Assembly (NCBI GenBank): GCA_029932895.1
Contig: JAOZPF010000145.1
Location: 1 to 7,213 of the forward strand
Reading direction: 5' to 3'
Source of the DNA: Anaerolineae bacterium
GTDB lineage: Bacteria > Chloroflexota > Anaerolineae > B4-G1 > DUEL01
DNA length: 7,213 bases
In this document: in pieces, positions 1 through 5,081 of the stretch
How positions within the stretch are numbered: the first letter of the stretch is position 1
How the letters are laid out: each line of letters begins with the position of its first letter
The notes under the pieces: model-generated
Seen by the model: only the letters and a program-made list of their open reading frames with translations
Database searches by the model: none
Told to the model about the DNA's origin: nothing
Program-made: the position numbers and the translations under genes

Positions 1-122
1 CCCACCACCAGGCCCGCACCCGCCCCGACTGCCGGACCGGATGCACCGGCTGCGGCATCCTCGCCGCCTATGGTGACCACTGGGCGGAGGCGTGGGGCTG
101 CCCGTCCCCGGAGGGCGTATGA
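1..122 (+). CDS. C-terminal end of a radical SAM family protein (partial)
   Basis: An open frame enters from the left edge (codons start at base 3) and stops with TGA at 120-122, giving about 39 visible residues. The tail is cysteine-rich (DC-RTGCTGCG-I), then an aromatic stretch and a further Cys. This fits the C-terminus of the large B12-binding/radical SAM protein (TIGR03960-type) that usually sits directly before DUF2344 genes and ends in a Cys/Gly cluster. The catalytic CxxxCxxC region lies outside the window, so the assignment rests on this tail and on the neighbour. The stop overlaps the next start as ATGA (119-122), which suggests translational coupling of the two proteins. The function of the pair is not established; a role in RNA or ribosome-related modification is only suggested by its frequent proximity to rplU. 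Confidence 0.6.
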   Translation, partial: HHQARTRPDCRTGCTGCGILAAYGDHWAEAWGCPSPEGV

Positions 123-751
123 AGTACCGGTTGCGCCTCACCTACAGCGTCCGCGGTCCGATGCGCTACAGCTCCAACCTGGACCGGATGCGCGCCTGGG
201 CACGGGCGGCGCGGCGGGCCGGGTTGCCACTGCTCTACTCCCAGGGGTTCAACCCCCGCCCCCGCATCCAGGTCGCCGCTCCCCTGCCAGTCGGGTTTGC
301 TGGCGCGGCGGAGATGCTGGACCTATGGCTCGTGCAGCCGGTTGAGCCGCCGGCCGCGCGGCAGAGGTTGGCACGGACACTGCCGGAGGGACTGGCTCTG
401 CTCCAGGTCGCCCCCATCGACCCCGCCGCGCCTCCTCTGCCGACCTGCGTGCAGGCCGCCGAGTACCGGGTACTGGTAGAGACCGCCGCTCCGGCAGCGG
501 TGCATGCCCGCCTGAAGGCGCTGCTATCTGCCGCGAGCCTGCCGCGTCAGCGGAGGGGGCGGAGCTACGACCTGCGCCCGCTGGTCCAACGGCTCTGGGT
601 GGAGAGAGAACAACCCGCTGAGGTCACACTGGGCATGCTGCTGGCGGCCCGCGAGGGAGCCACCGGACGGCCGGAGGAGGTGCTGGATGCGTTGGACCTC
701 GCCGACCGCTTCTTCCGCGTCACCCGCCAGCGGCTGTTGTTTGCCGCGTAG
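119..751 (+). CDS. DUF2344 radical SAM-linked protein (TIGR03936-type)
   Basis: A 210-residue protein beginning MKYRLRLTYS. It has the hallmark block of the family near the N-terminus: a YSSNLDRMR segment (residues 17-25), then RRAGLPLLYSQGFNPRPRI (32-50), followed by a PLPVGFAG-like turn. Family members are about 200-250 residues and are encoded next to, or fused to, a radical SAM protein; their biochemical role is unknown. I chose the ATG at 119 because it overlaps the upstream stop as ATGA and has GGAGGG at 110-115. An in-frame ATG at 92 would lie inside the upstream gene and adds residues unlike the family. In many bacteria an RNase G/E gene sits between this gene and rplU; here rplU follows directly with its own promoter. 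Confidence 0.85.
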   Translation: MKYRLRLTYSVRGPMRYSSNLDRMRAWARAARRAGLPLLYSQGFNPRPRIQVAAPLPVGFAGAAEMLDLWLVQPVEPPAARQRLARTLPEGLALLQVAPIDPAAPPLPTCVQAAEYRVLVETAAPAAVHARLKALLSAASLPRQRRGRSYDLRPLVQRLWVEREQPAEVTLGMLLAAREGATGRPEEVLDALDLADRFFRVTRQRLLFAA

Positions 752-757
752 GTGAGG

Positions 758-785
758 TTGACAAATTGCCACTTCCCGCTATAAT
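758..785 (+). promoter_or_regulatory. Sigma-70 promoter of the rplU-rpmA-rpmE operon
   Basis: A perfect -35 TTGACA (758-763) and a perfect -10 TATAAT (780-785) are separated by 16 bp. They begin 7 bases after the DUF2344 stop. The predicted transcription start is about 791-792, giving a leader of about 52 nt before the L21 start codon. Such a full-consensus core promoter fits a highly expressed ribosomal protein operon. Confidence 0.88.
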
Positions 786-794
786 ACTGCCTGC

Positions 795-840
795 GGCCGG
801 GCCACCAGGCGCGGCTCGATTTGTGCTTTTGGGAGGCAGT
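795..840 (+). promoter_or_regulatory. rplU leader: possible hairpin and Shine-Dalgarno
   Basis: The short leader holds a GC-rich hairpin: 796-799 pairs with 812-815, then a G-G mismatch, then 801-803 pairs with 808-810 around an ACCA loop. The Shine-Dalgarno GGGAGG lies at 831-836, seven bases before the GTG at 844, and decides that start. A 7-bp inverted repeat links ACTGCCT (786-792) with AGGCAGT (834-840), which covers part of the Shine-Dalgarno, but most of its left arm lies upstream of the predicted transcript start. Autoregulation by L21 through this leader is possible but unproven; I do not recognise a catalogued leader motif. Confidence 0.4.
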
Positions 841-843
841 ATC

Positions 844-1155
844 GTGTACGCGGTTGTTCAATCCGGTGGACGGCAGTACCGGGTTCAGACGGGCGACCAG
901 ATTCTGGTCGAGAAATTGCCCGTCGAAGCCGGAGAGCAGATCACTCTTGGCGAGGTCCTGTTGGTATCTGGCGATGCCGGCGTCAAGGTCGGCACCCCGC
1001 TGGTGGAAGGGGCCAAGGTTCTGGTAACGGTCCTGGCCGAGGAAAAAGGGCCCAAAATCCGCATCTTCAAGTACCGGCCCAAGCAGCGGTACCGACGGCG
1101 GAAGGGTCACCGCCAGACCTACACCCGTCTGAGAGTGGACGAGATAGTGGCGTAG
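844..1155 (+). CDS. rplU: 50S ribosomal protein L21 (bL21)
   Basis: A 103-residue protein, the usual length of bL21, beginning MYAVVQSGGRQYRVQTGDQI, the family N-terminal signature. It ends with a very basic stretch (KYRPKQRYRRRKGHRQ, then YTRLRVDEI) typical of the 23S rRNA-contacting C-terminus. L21 is a large-subunit protein of the 50S ribosome that contacts 23S rRNA and neighbours L20. The start is GTG at 844, supported by GGGAGG at 831-836. A longer in-frame reading from TTG at 766 would run through the promoter -10 box and adds non-homologous residues. It is the first gene of the ribosomal operon, 14 bp before rpmA. Confidence 0.96.
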   Translation: MYAVVQSGGRQYRVQTGDQILVEKLPVEAGEQITLGEVLLVSGDAGVKVGTPLVEGAKVLVTVLAEEKGPKIRIFKYRPKQRYRRRKGHRQTYTRLRVDEIVA

Positions 1156-1169
1156 CGGAGGAGCGGGAG

Positions 1170-1430
1170 ATGGCACACAAGAAGGGCGGCGGCACCAGCC
1201 GCAACGGTCGAGATAGCAAAAGCAAACGCCTCGGTGTAAAGAAATATGGCGGCGAGCACGTCATTTCCGGCAACATCATCATCCGTCAGCGCGGCATGAC
1301 GATCAAGCCCGGCGAGAACGTGGGGATGGGTAGAGACTTTACGCTTTTTGCGACAGCCGAGGGGTACGTATATTTCGAGCCAATCCGCGGCGACCGGAAG
1401 CGCGTCAGCGTTTATCCGGAACGGAGGTAG
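1170..1430 (+). CDS. rpmA: 50S ribosomal protein L27 (bL27)
   Basis: An 86-residue protein starting MAHKKGGGTSRNGRDS, the classical bL27 N-terminus whose flexible tail reaches toward the peptidyl transferase centre. The conserved middle (SGNIIIRQRG) and a basic C-terminus (RKRVSVYPERR) follow. It has no N-terminal extension of the kind removed by the Prp protease in Firmicutes, and no prp-like gene lies between rplU and rpmA, which agrees with that. GGAGGAG at 1157-1163 gives a well-spaced ribosome binding site (6 nt). The usual downstream neighbour obgE is absent; an L31 gene takes its place. Confidence 0.97.
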   Translation: MAHKKGGGTSRNGRDSKSKRLGVKKYGGEHVISGNIIIRQRGMTIKPGENVGMGRDFTLFATAEGYVYFEPIRGDRKRVSVYPERR

Positions 1431-1436
1431 GCGGTC

Positions 1437-1931
1437 GTGAAGAAGGACATTCACCCCCAGTATTATCCCGAAGCGCAGGTTATCTGCGCCTGCGGCAATA
1501 GCTGGACCGTGGGCGCTACCGTTCCCGTGATCCGCACCGATGTCTGCTCCAACTGTCACCCCTTTTTCACCGGTGAGCAGCGCATTGTCGACACCGAGGG
1601 CCAGGTTGACCGCTTCATGGGCCGCCTGCGCCGGCGGGACCAGATGCTTGCCGAGGCGCGCGCGCGCAAGGAGGCAATGCTCTCGCCCGACCAGCCCATC
1701 GCCATTCTGGAACTGGGCAGCCGCGCGGAGAGCATCCTGCAGGAAGCCGGCATTGTCAAGATCGGCGACGCGCTGGACAAACTGGCAGAGAGCGACGAGA
1801 CGTTGACCAACCTGCGCGGGTTCGGCCTCAAGTCGCTGGCAACGCTCAAGAAACGGCTCCGCGCCCGGGGCTTTGTCCTGCCCGGCGACCAACCACCCGC
1901 CGAGGAAGTGGACGAGCAAGCCACGGAGTAA
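1437..1931 (+). CDS. rpmE: Ribosomal protein L31 fused to an RNA polymerase alpha-CTD-like domain
   Basis: A 164-residue protein, more than twice the usual ~66-70 residues of bL31. Residues 1-62 are a canonical zinc-type L31: MKKDIHP start, zinc cysteines C17, C19, C37 and C40, then CHPFFTG, Q48-R49 and GQVDRF. A basic helical linker (63-83) leads to residues 87-150, which align by eye with the C-terminal domain of the RNA polymerase alpha subunit: ILELGSRAESIL at the first helix, IVKIGDAL, then LRGFGLKSL and LKKRLRARGF. The counterparts of E. coli alpha R265 (R96), G296 (G130), K298 (K132) and S299 (S133) are kept, while N268 and N294 are replaced by Ser and Gly. An acidic tail ends the protein. 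Start is GTG at 1437 with GGAGGT at 1423-1428. The terminator follows 16 bp after the stop. L31 binds at the 50S/30S bridge region; the role of the added domain is unknown. Confidence 0.92.
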   Translation: MKKDIHPQYYPEAQVICACGNSWTVGATVPVIRTDVCSNCHPFFTGEQRIVDTEGQVDRFMGRLRRRDQMLAEARARKEAMLSPDQPIAILELGSRAESILQEAGIVKIGDALDKLAESDETLTNLRGFGLKSLATLKKRLRARGFVLPGDQPPAEEVDEQATE

Positions 1932-1947
1932 GCAGGCCCGAGTACAC

Positions 1948-1982
1948 ACCGGGGGCAGGTAGCAATGTCTGCCCCCGGTTTT
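1948..1982 (+). terminator. Intrinsic terminator of the ribosomal operon
   Basis: A perfect 11-bp GC-rich stem (ACCGGGGGCAG at 1948-1958 with CTGCCCCCGGT at 1969-1979) encloses a 10-nt loop. The 3' side runs into TTTT (1979-1982). It sits 16 bp after the L31 stop and 34 bp before the thymidine kinase start, so it should end most ribosomal-operon transcripts. The T tract is short, so some read-through into tdk is plausible. Confidence 0.85.
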
Positions 1983-2016
1983 CGGTTCAGATGGCAGCAA
2001 AACGGGAGAAAAGATC

Positions 2017-2604
2017 GTGTATTCGAAACCAAGCAGCGGTTGGATCGAGGTGATCTGTGGCAGCATGTTCTCCGGCAAGACGGAGGAACTCATCCGGCGC
2101 GTGCGCCGCGCCCAGATCGCCCGGCAAAAAGTCCAGGTCTTTAAACACAGCCTCGACGTGCGGTACACCGACCGCGGGGTCGCCTCCCATAACGGGATGC
2201 AACTGGAGGCGACGCCGGTGAGGAGCGCAGATCAGGTCCGAGCCTTGATCGAACCCGACACCACCGTCGTCGCCATCGACGAGGGGCAGTTCTTTGGCCA
2301 GGACCTGGTACCGCTGTGCAACGAGCTGGCAAGCCGCAAGGTACGAGTCATCGTGGCTGGGCTTGACATGGACTTTCGCGCCGAGCCTTTCGGACCAATG
2401 CCGCAGTTGATGGCCGAGGCAGAGCGAGTGGACAAGCTGCAGGCGATCTGCGTCGTGTGCGGCGGGCCAGCCAGCCGCACCCAGCGCCTCATCAACGGTC
2501 GTCCGGCAGCGTACGACGACCCCATCATCATGGTCGGGGCGGACGAGGTGTACGAGGCGAGGTGCAGGGGCTGTCACCAGGTGAGGACATCCGATGGCAA
2601 GTGA
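2017..2604 (+). CDS. tdk: Thymidine kinase (type II, bacterial TK1-like)
   Basis: A 195-residue cytoplasmic enzyme that phosphorylates thymidine to dTMP with ATP in pyrimidine salvage. The family features are all present: P-loop GSMFSGKT (15-22), the DEGQFF segment (88-93) with the catalytic Glu89, GLDMDFR (115-121) ahead of the lasso region, and a structural zinc site made by C145/C148 and C183/C186 (CVVC and CRGC). The length matches the family. The start is GTG at 2017, with GGGAGA at 2004-2009 about 7 nt upstream. The gene lies just after a strong terminator, and no convincing promoter is visible in the 34 bp between them. Its 3' end overlaps the first hpt by 11 bp (2594-2604), which indicates co-transcription. 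L31-tdk adjacency is a familiar arrangement in Gram-positive bacteria. Confidence 0.96.
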   Translation: MYSKPSSGWIEVICGSMFSGKTEELIRRVRRAQIARQKVQVFKHSLDVRYTDRGVASHNGMQLEATPVRSADQVRALIEPDTTVVAIDEGQFFGQDLVPLCNELASRKVRVIVAGLDMDFRAEPFGPMPQLMAEAERVDKLQAICVVCGGPASRTQRLINGRPAAYDDPIIMVGADEVYEARCRGCHQVRTSDGK

Positions 2605-3148
2605 GCGACCCAAGGCGATCGAACGCGTGCTGCTGGACGAGACAGCTATCCAGCGCCGGGTGGCGGAACTGGCCGCCCAGATCAGCGCCGACTATGCGGA
2701 CGACGCCAAGCTGTTGCTGGTGGGGGTACTGAAGGGTGCCTTTATCTTTATGGCCGACCTCACCCGCCGGCTGACGACCGAGCACTATGTCGATTTCATC
2801 GCCCTCTCCAGCTATGGCAAAGGAGCCACCAGCAGCGGTGCCGTGCGGCTCATCATGGATACCCGGGAGCCTGTGACCGACAGGCATCTTTTGATCGTCG
2901 AGGATATCGTTGACACGGGCTACACCCTCGACTACCTGGTACGCACGTTCCGCTCGCGCCGTCCCGCCTCCTTGCGCACCTGCGTCCTGACGAGCAAGCC
3001 GGCGCGGCGCAAGGTGGACGCGGAGGTGGATTATTTGGGTTTTGAGCTCCCCGACGTATGGGTGGTTGGCTACGGGCTGGACTATGCCGACCGGTACCGC
3101 ACCCTGCCCTACATTGCGGCGCTGAAACGGGAGGTCTATGTCCGCTGA
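2594..3148 (+). CDS. hpt: Hypoxanthine(-guanine) phosphoribosyltransferase, copy 1
   Basis: A 184-residue type I phosphoribosyltransferase that joins hypoxanthine or guanine to PRPP, giving IMP or GMP in purine salvage. Visible features are the VLKGAF segment (45-50) with the Lys-Gly cis-peptide loop, the flexible SSYG loop (72-75), the PRPP motif VEDIVDTGYT (102-111), the purine-contacting SKPARR (K135) and the C-terminal VVGYGLDY (157-164). At the position where human HPRT has Phe186 stacking on the purine, this copy has Trp156 (codon 3059-3061), whereas the next gene keeps Phe. Trp occurs there in some enzymes that also use xanthine, so altered base preference is possible. The gene overlaps tdk by 11 bp, and its start has only a weak Shine-Dalgarno, consistent with translational coupling. 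Confidence 0.93.
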   Translation: MASERPKAIERVLLDETAIQRRVAELAAQISADYADDAKLLLVGVLKGAFIFMADLTRRLTTEHYVDFIALSSYGKGATSSGAVRLIMDTREPVTDRHLLIVEDIVDTGYTLDYLVRTFRSRRPASLRTCVLTSKPARRKVDAEVDYLGFELPDVWVVGYGLDYADRYRTLPYIAALKREVYVR

Positions 3149-3166
3149 CGCCCCACGGAGGTTCTG

Positions 3167-3715
3167 ATGGGATTGCGTGAAGATGTCGCCCAGGTGCTGA
3201 TCCCAGCCGACAAGCTACAGGCGCGGATCGCCGAACTTGGCCGGGAGATCAACGATGCCTACAGCGACAACGCCCCCCCGCTCCTGGTCTGCGTGCTCAA
3301 GGGCGCGTTCATGTTTCTGGCCGATCTGACCCGCCGCCTGGACGTGCGGCACGAGGTGGACTTTATGGAGATCTCGTCATACGGGGCGGGCACGACGAGC
3401 AGCGGAGTCGTGCGCATCCTGCTGGACCTGGAGCAGAACATCGAGGGGCGGCACGTGCTGATTGTAGAGGACATCATCGACTCGGGGCGCACGCTGGAGT
3501 ATATCACCCGCAACCTGCGGACCCGCAATCCGGCGAGCCTGCGGGTATGCACGCTGCTCAGCAAACCCGCCCGCCGGCAGATCGACGTGCCGGTCGACTG
3601 GGTGGGGCTCGAGATCCCCGACGAGTTCGTGGTCGGCTATGGCCTGGACTATGCGGAGGAATACCGCAACCTGCCGTTCATCGGCGTGCTGAAGGAAGAG
3701 GTCTACCGGGAGTAG
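3167..3715 (+). CDS. hpt: Hypoxanthine-guanine phosphoribosyltransferase, copy 2
   Basis: A 182-residue paralogue of the preceding gene; by hand alignment about 88 of the last 144 residues are identical. It carries VLKGAFMF (43-50), SSYG (70-73), the PRPP motif VEDIIDSGRT (100-109), SKPARR with K133, and FVVGYGLDY (154-162). This copy keeps the usual Phe (F154) that stacks on the purine, so it is the more conventional Hpt of the two. GGAGGT at 3157-3162 precedes the ATG, and the gap from copy 1 is only 18 bp. It ends the plus-strand block and faces the methionine sulfoxide reductase gene tail to tail across 21 bp. I see no clear intrinsic terminator in that gap, so the convergent transcripts may overlap. 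Confidence 0.94.
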   Translation: MGLREDVAQVLIPADKLQARIAELGREINDAYSDNAPPLLVCVLKGAFMFLADLTRRLDVRHEVDFMEISSYGAGTTSSGVVRILLDLEQNIEGRHVLIVEDIIDSGRTLEYITRNLRTRNPASLRVCTLLSKPARRQIDVPVDWVGLEIPDEFVVGYGLDYAEEYRNLPFIGVLKEEVYRE

Positions 3716-3736
3716 GACGGCGACCCGCCACCTGTC

Positions 3737-4225
3737 TCATTGCGTCGAGGTCTCGGCCCGAAAGAACGGCTCTAGCAGTCCCAGGATCTTCATCAGCGGC
3801 TCGACGTCGCTCTCGTCGAACTGGTCGAGCCGATCCGAATCGATATCCAGCACTGCAGCCACCCGCTCCCCATCTATCACCGGCAGCGCGATCTCGCTCT
3901 TGGAGCGCGCGTCACAGGCAATGTGACCGGGGAATGCCCCCACGTCCGGCACCACCACTGGCCGCCGGGTCCGCACGCAATGGAGGCAAACGCCGCGGTC
4001 GCGCAACACCTGGCAGGCCACCGGGCCCTGGTAGGGACCGACGTGCAACTCGTCCTCAGCGGCGACAAGGTAAAAGCCCGTCCAGAAATGGTGGCTCATC
4101 TTGTGATGCAACACGGCACAGACGGTCGCCATCGCCGCCACCGGACCCGGCGATTTCCCCTCGATAAGGTCCCTCAACTGCGCATAGATACGCTCATAGC
4201 GGCCTGCCCGCCCCGTAGCAGCCAT
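3737..4225 (-). CDS. msrC: Free methionine-(R)-sulfoxide reductase, GAF fold
   Basis: A 162-residue single-GAF-domain protein of the fRMsr (YebR) family, which reduces free methionine-R-sulfoxide using cysteine chemistry and thioredoxin-type reductants. Support comes from WTGFYLV (48-54), GPYQGPVAC (63-71), GVC (78-80), VPDVGAFPGHIACD (92-105), SEIALPV (110-116) and LDIDS (126-130). The three redox cysteines are present as C71, C80 and C104, and the substrate-binding acids correspond to E111, D127 and D129 with the same spacing as E. coli E125, D141 and D143. Two oddities: the loop between the first two cysteines is one residue shorter than I expect for the family, and there is an extra C83 in place of the usual small residues. 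Start ATG has a purine-rich GGGGGA upstream. It lies 47 bp after the CBS-ACT gene and is probably co-transcribed with it. Confidence 0.85.
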   Translation of the reverse strand: MAATGRAGRYERIYAQLRDLIEGKSPGPVAAMATVCAVLHHKMSHHFWTGFYLVAAEDELHVGPYQGPVACQVLRDRGVCLHCVRTRRPVVVPDVGAFPGHIACDARSKSEIALPVIDGERVAAVLDIDSDRLDQFDESDVEPLMKILGLLEPFFRAETSTQ

Positions 4226-4272
4226 TCATTCCCCCGGCCGAGCTCGAATCTGGTCTTGGCACCAGGCGGGAA

Positions 4273-4938
4273 CTACTCGTCGCATGCGGGCAGTGTGCAG
4301 TACCGCGCGTCCAGGACCTCCATACCCAGCTCTTCCATCTCTGTGGCAAGCTCCGATTCACCCACATCGGCGACCTTGACCATAAGCTCGGTATGCTCGG
4401 GGTCTTTGCCCCTCATCGTGCCCAGGGCCAGAATGTTGCCCCCTATCTCGGCGATGCGCCCGGTCACTTTGGCCAGCGTTCCCTTCACCTCTGGCACCAT
4501 CATACTCAGGCGGACACCCTCCTCACGGGCGGCAAAGAGCTCGAGAAAGGTCTTGAACAGGTCGGTCTCGGTGATGATCCCCACCAACTCGCCATCCCGC
4601 ATCACCGGCAGGCCACCGATCTTGTTATCGGCCATGATGCGGGCCGCCTCCTCCAGAGGGGTATCCTCGGCGACGGTGATCACTTCCTTGGTCATCACGT
4701 CCCGCATCTTGATCCTGGCCAGCAGGTAGGGAAGCTCCCACATACTCAGAGTGGTAGCTGGCGAAGGCGAGACCTTGAGCAGGTCCAACTCGGACACGAT
4801 CCCCACCATCCTGCCCTTTTTATCCACGACGGGCAGACGGCGGATATGGTTCTGACGCATCAGGTCCAACGCCTCGTCGACGCCGGCGCTCTCCAGCACC
4901 GTGATGGGCTGCTTGGTCATTCGTTCACCTACAAACAT
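4273..4938 (-). CDS. AcuB-like protein: two CBS domains plus ACT domain
   Basis: A 221-residue cytoplasmic regulatory protein. CBS domain 1 spans about residues 7-57 (IRRLPVVDKKGRMVGIVSELDLL), CBS domain 2 about 78-130 (MRDVMT start, IGGLPVMRDGELVGIITETDL), and an ACT domain follows from about 142 (GTLAKVTGRIAEIGGNI). CBS pairs usually bind adenine nucleotides and ACT domains small ligands such as amino acids. This architecture and length match AcuB of Bacillus, whose exact role is unclear, so no symbol is assigned. No acetoin or acetyl-CoA synthetase gene is in view. The start at 4938 has a strong Shine-Dalgarno, AGGAGG, at 4951-4946, 7 nt upstream. A promoter lies about 55 bp upstream, so this is probably the first gene of a two-gene unit with msrC. 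Confidence 0.88.
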   Translation of the reverse strand: MFVGERMTKQPITVLESAGVDEALDLMRQNHIRRLPVVDKKGRMVGIVSELDLLKVSPSPATTLSMWELPYLLARIKMRDVMTKEVITVAEDTPLEEAARIMADNKIGGLPVMRDGELVGIITETDLFKTFLELFAAREEGVRLSMMVPEVKGTLAKVTGRIAEIGGNILALGTMRGKDPEHTELMVKVADVGESELATEMEELGMEVLDARYCTLPACDE

Positions 4939-4989
4939 CGCTCAACCTCCTCAATTGTTCAAGCATAACCAGGTTTCAGACGTACCGAT

Positions 4990-5018
4990 ATTGTACCAGA
5001 GCAACGACAATCTCGCCA
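4990..5018 (-). promoter_or_regulatory. Predicted extended -10 promoter of the CBS-ACT gene
   Basis: Reading the minus strand, TGGTACAAT (4998-4990) is an extended -10 element. At 17 bp upstream the -35 position holds TGGCGA (5018-5013), a poor match to TTGACA, so the extended TGn would compensate. The predicted start near 4983 gives a leader of about 45 nt. It lies in the 143-bp gap after ssnA, just downstream of a terminator-like hairpin, where an independent promoter is expected. Confidence 0.5.
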
Positions 5019-5021
5019 GTG

Positions 5022-5047
5022 AAAACAGCGCTATGGAAAGCGCAGCT
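5022..5047 (-). terminator. Weak intrinsic terminator after ssnA
   Basis: On the minus strand GCGCT (5043-5039) pairs with AGCGC (5032-5028) around a 6-nt loop. After one mismatch three more pairs (one of them G-U) extend the stem, and it runs into TTTT at 5025-5022. The stem is short for a strong terminator. Its place, 35-60 bp past the ssnA stop and just before the next promoter, supports a real role. Confidence 0.42.
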
Positions 5048-5081
5048 ACGTCTTTCTTGATCTGCAATCCCCTCCATCCGC

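Noticed and set aside
766..843. Longer N-terminus for L21 starting at TTG 766
   Set aside because: It would begin upstream of the predicted transcript start, within the promoter spacer, and adds residues absent from L21 proteins; GTG 844 has the correct Shine-Dalgarno and N-terminal sequence.
565..1176. A 203-residue minus-strand frame across DUF2344 and rplU
   Set aside because: It crosses the consensus rplU promoter and lies antisense to L21; composition is that of a shadow frame.
1119..2168. A 349-residue open frame on the minus strand, antisense to L27, L31 and tdk
   Set aside because: It lies opposite three unmistakable genes, runs through the rpmE terminator, and its protein resembles no family I know. 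Long antisense frames are expected in high-GC DNA.
3716..3736. Possible bidirectional terminator between the convergent hpt copy 2 and msrC
   Set aside because: Only a 4-bp GGCG/CGCC pairing with a 3-nt loop and no T tract is present.
4250..4265. Small inverted repeat (CTGGT/ACCAG) between the CBS-ACT gene and msrC
   Set aside because: Only 5 bp with a 6-nt loop and no T run on either side; too weak to call a terminator or operator.
3923..4729. A 268-residue plus-strand frame opposite msrC and the CBS-ACT gene
   Set aside because: Both minus-strand genes have clear domains and motifs; this frame is Ser/Arg/Pro-rich without recognisable features.
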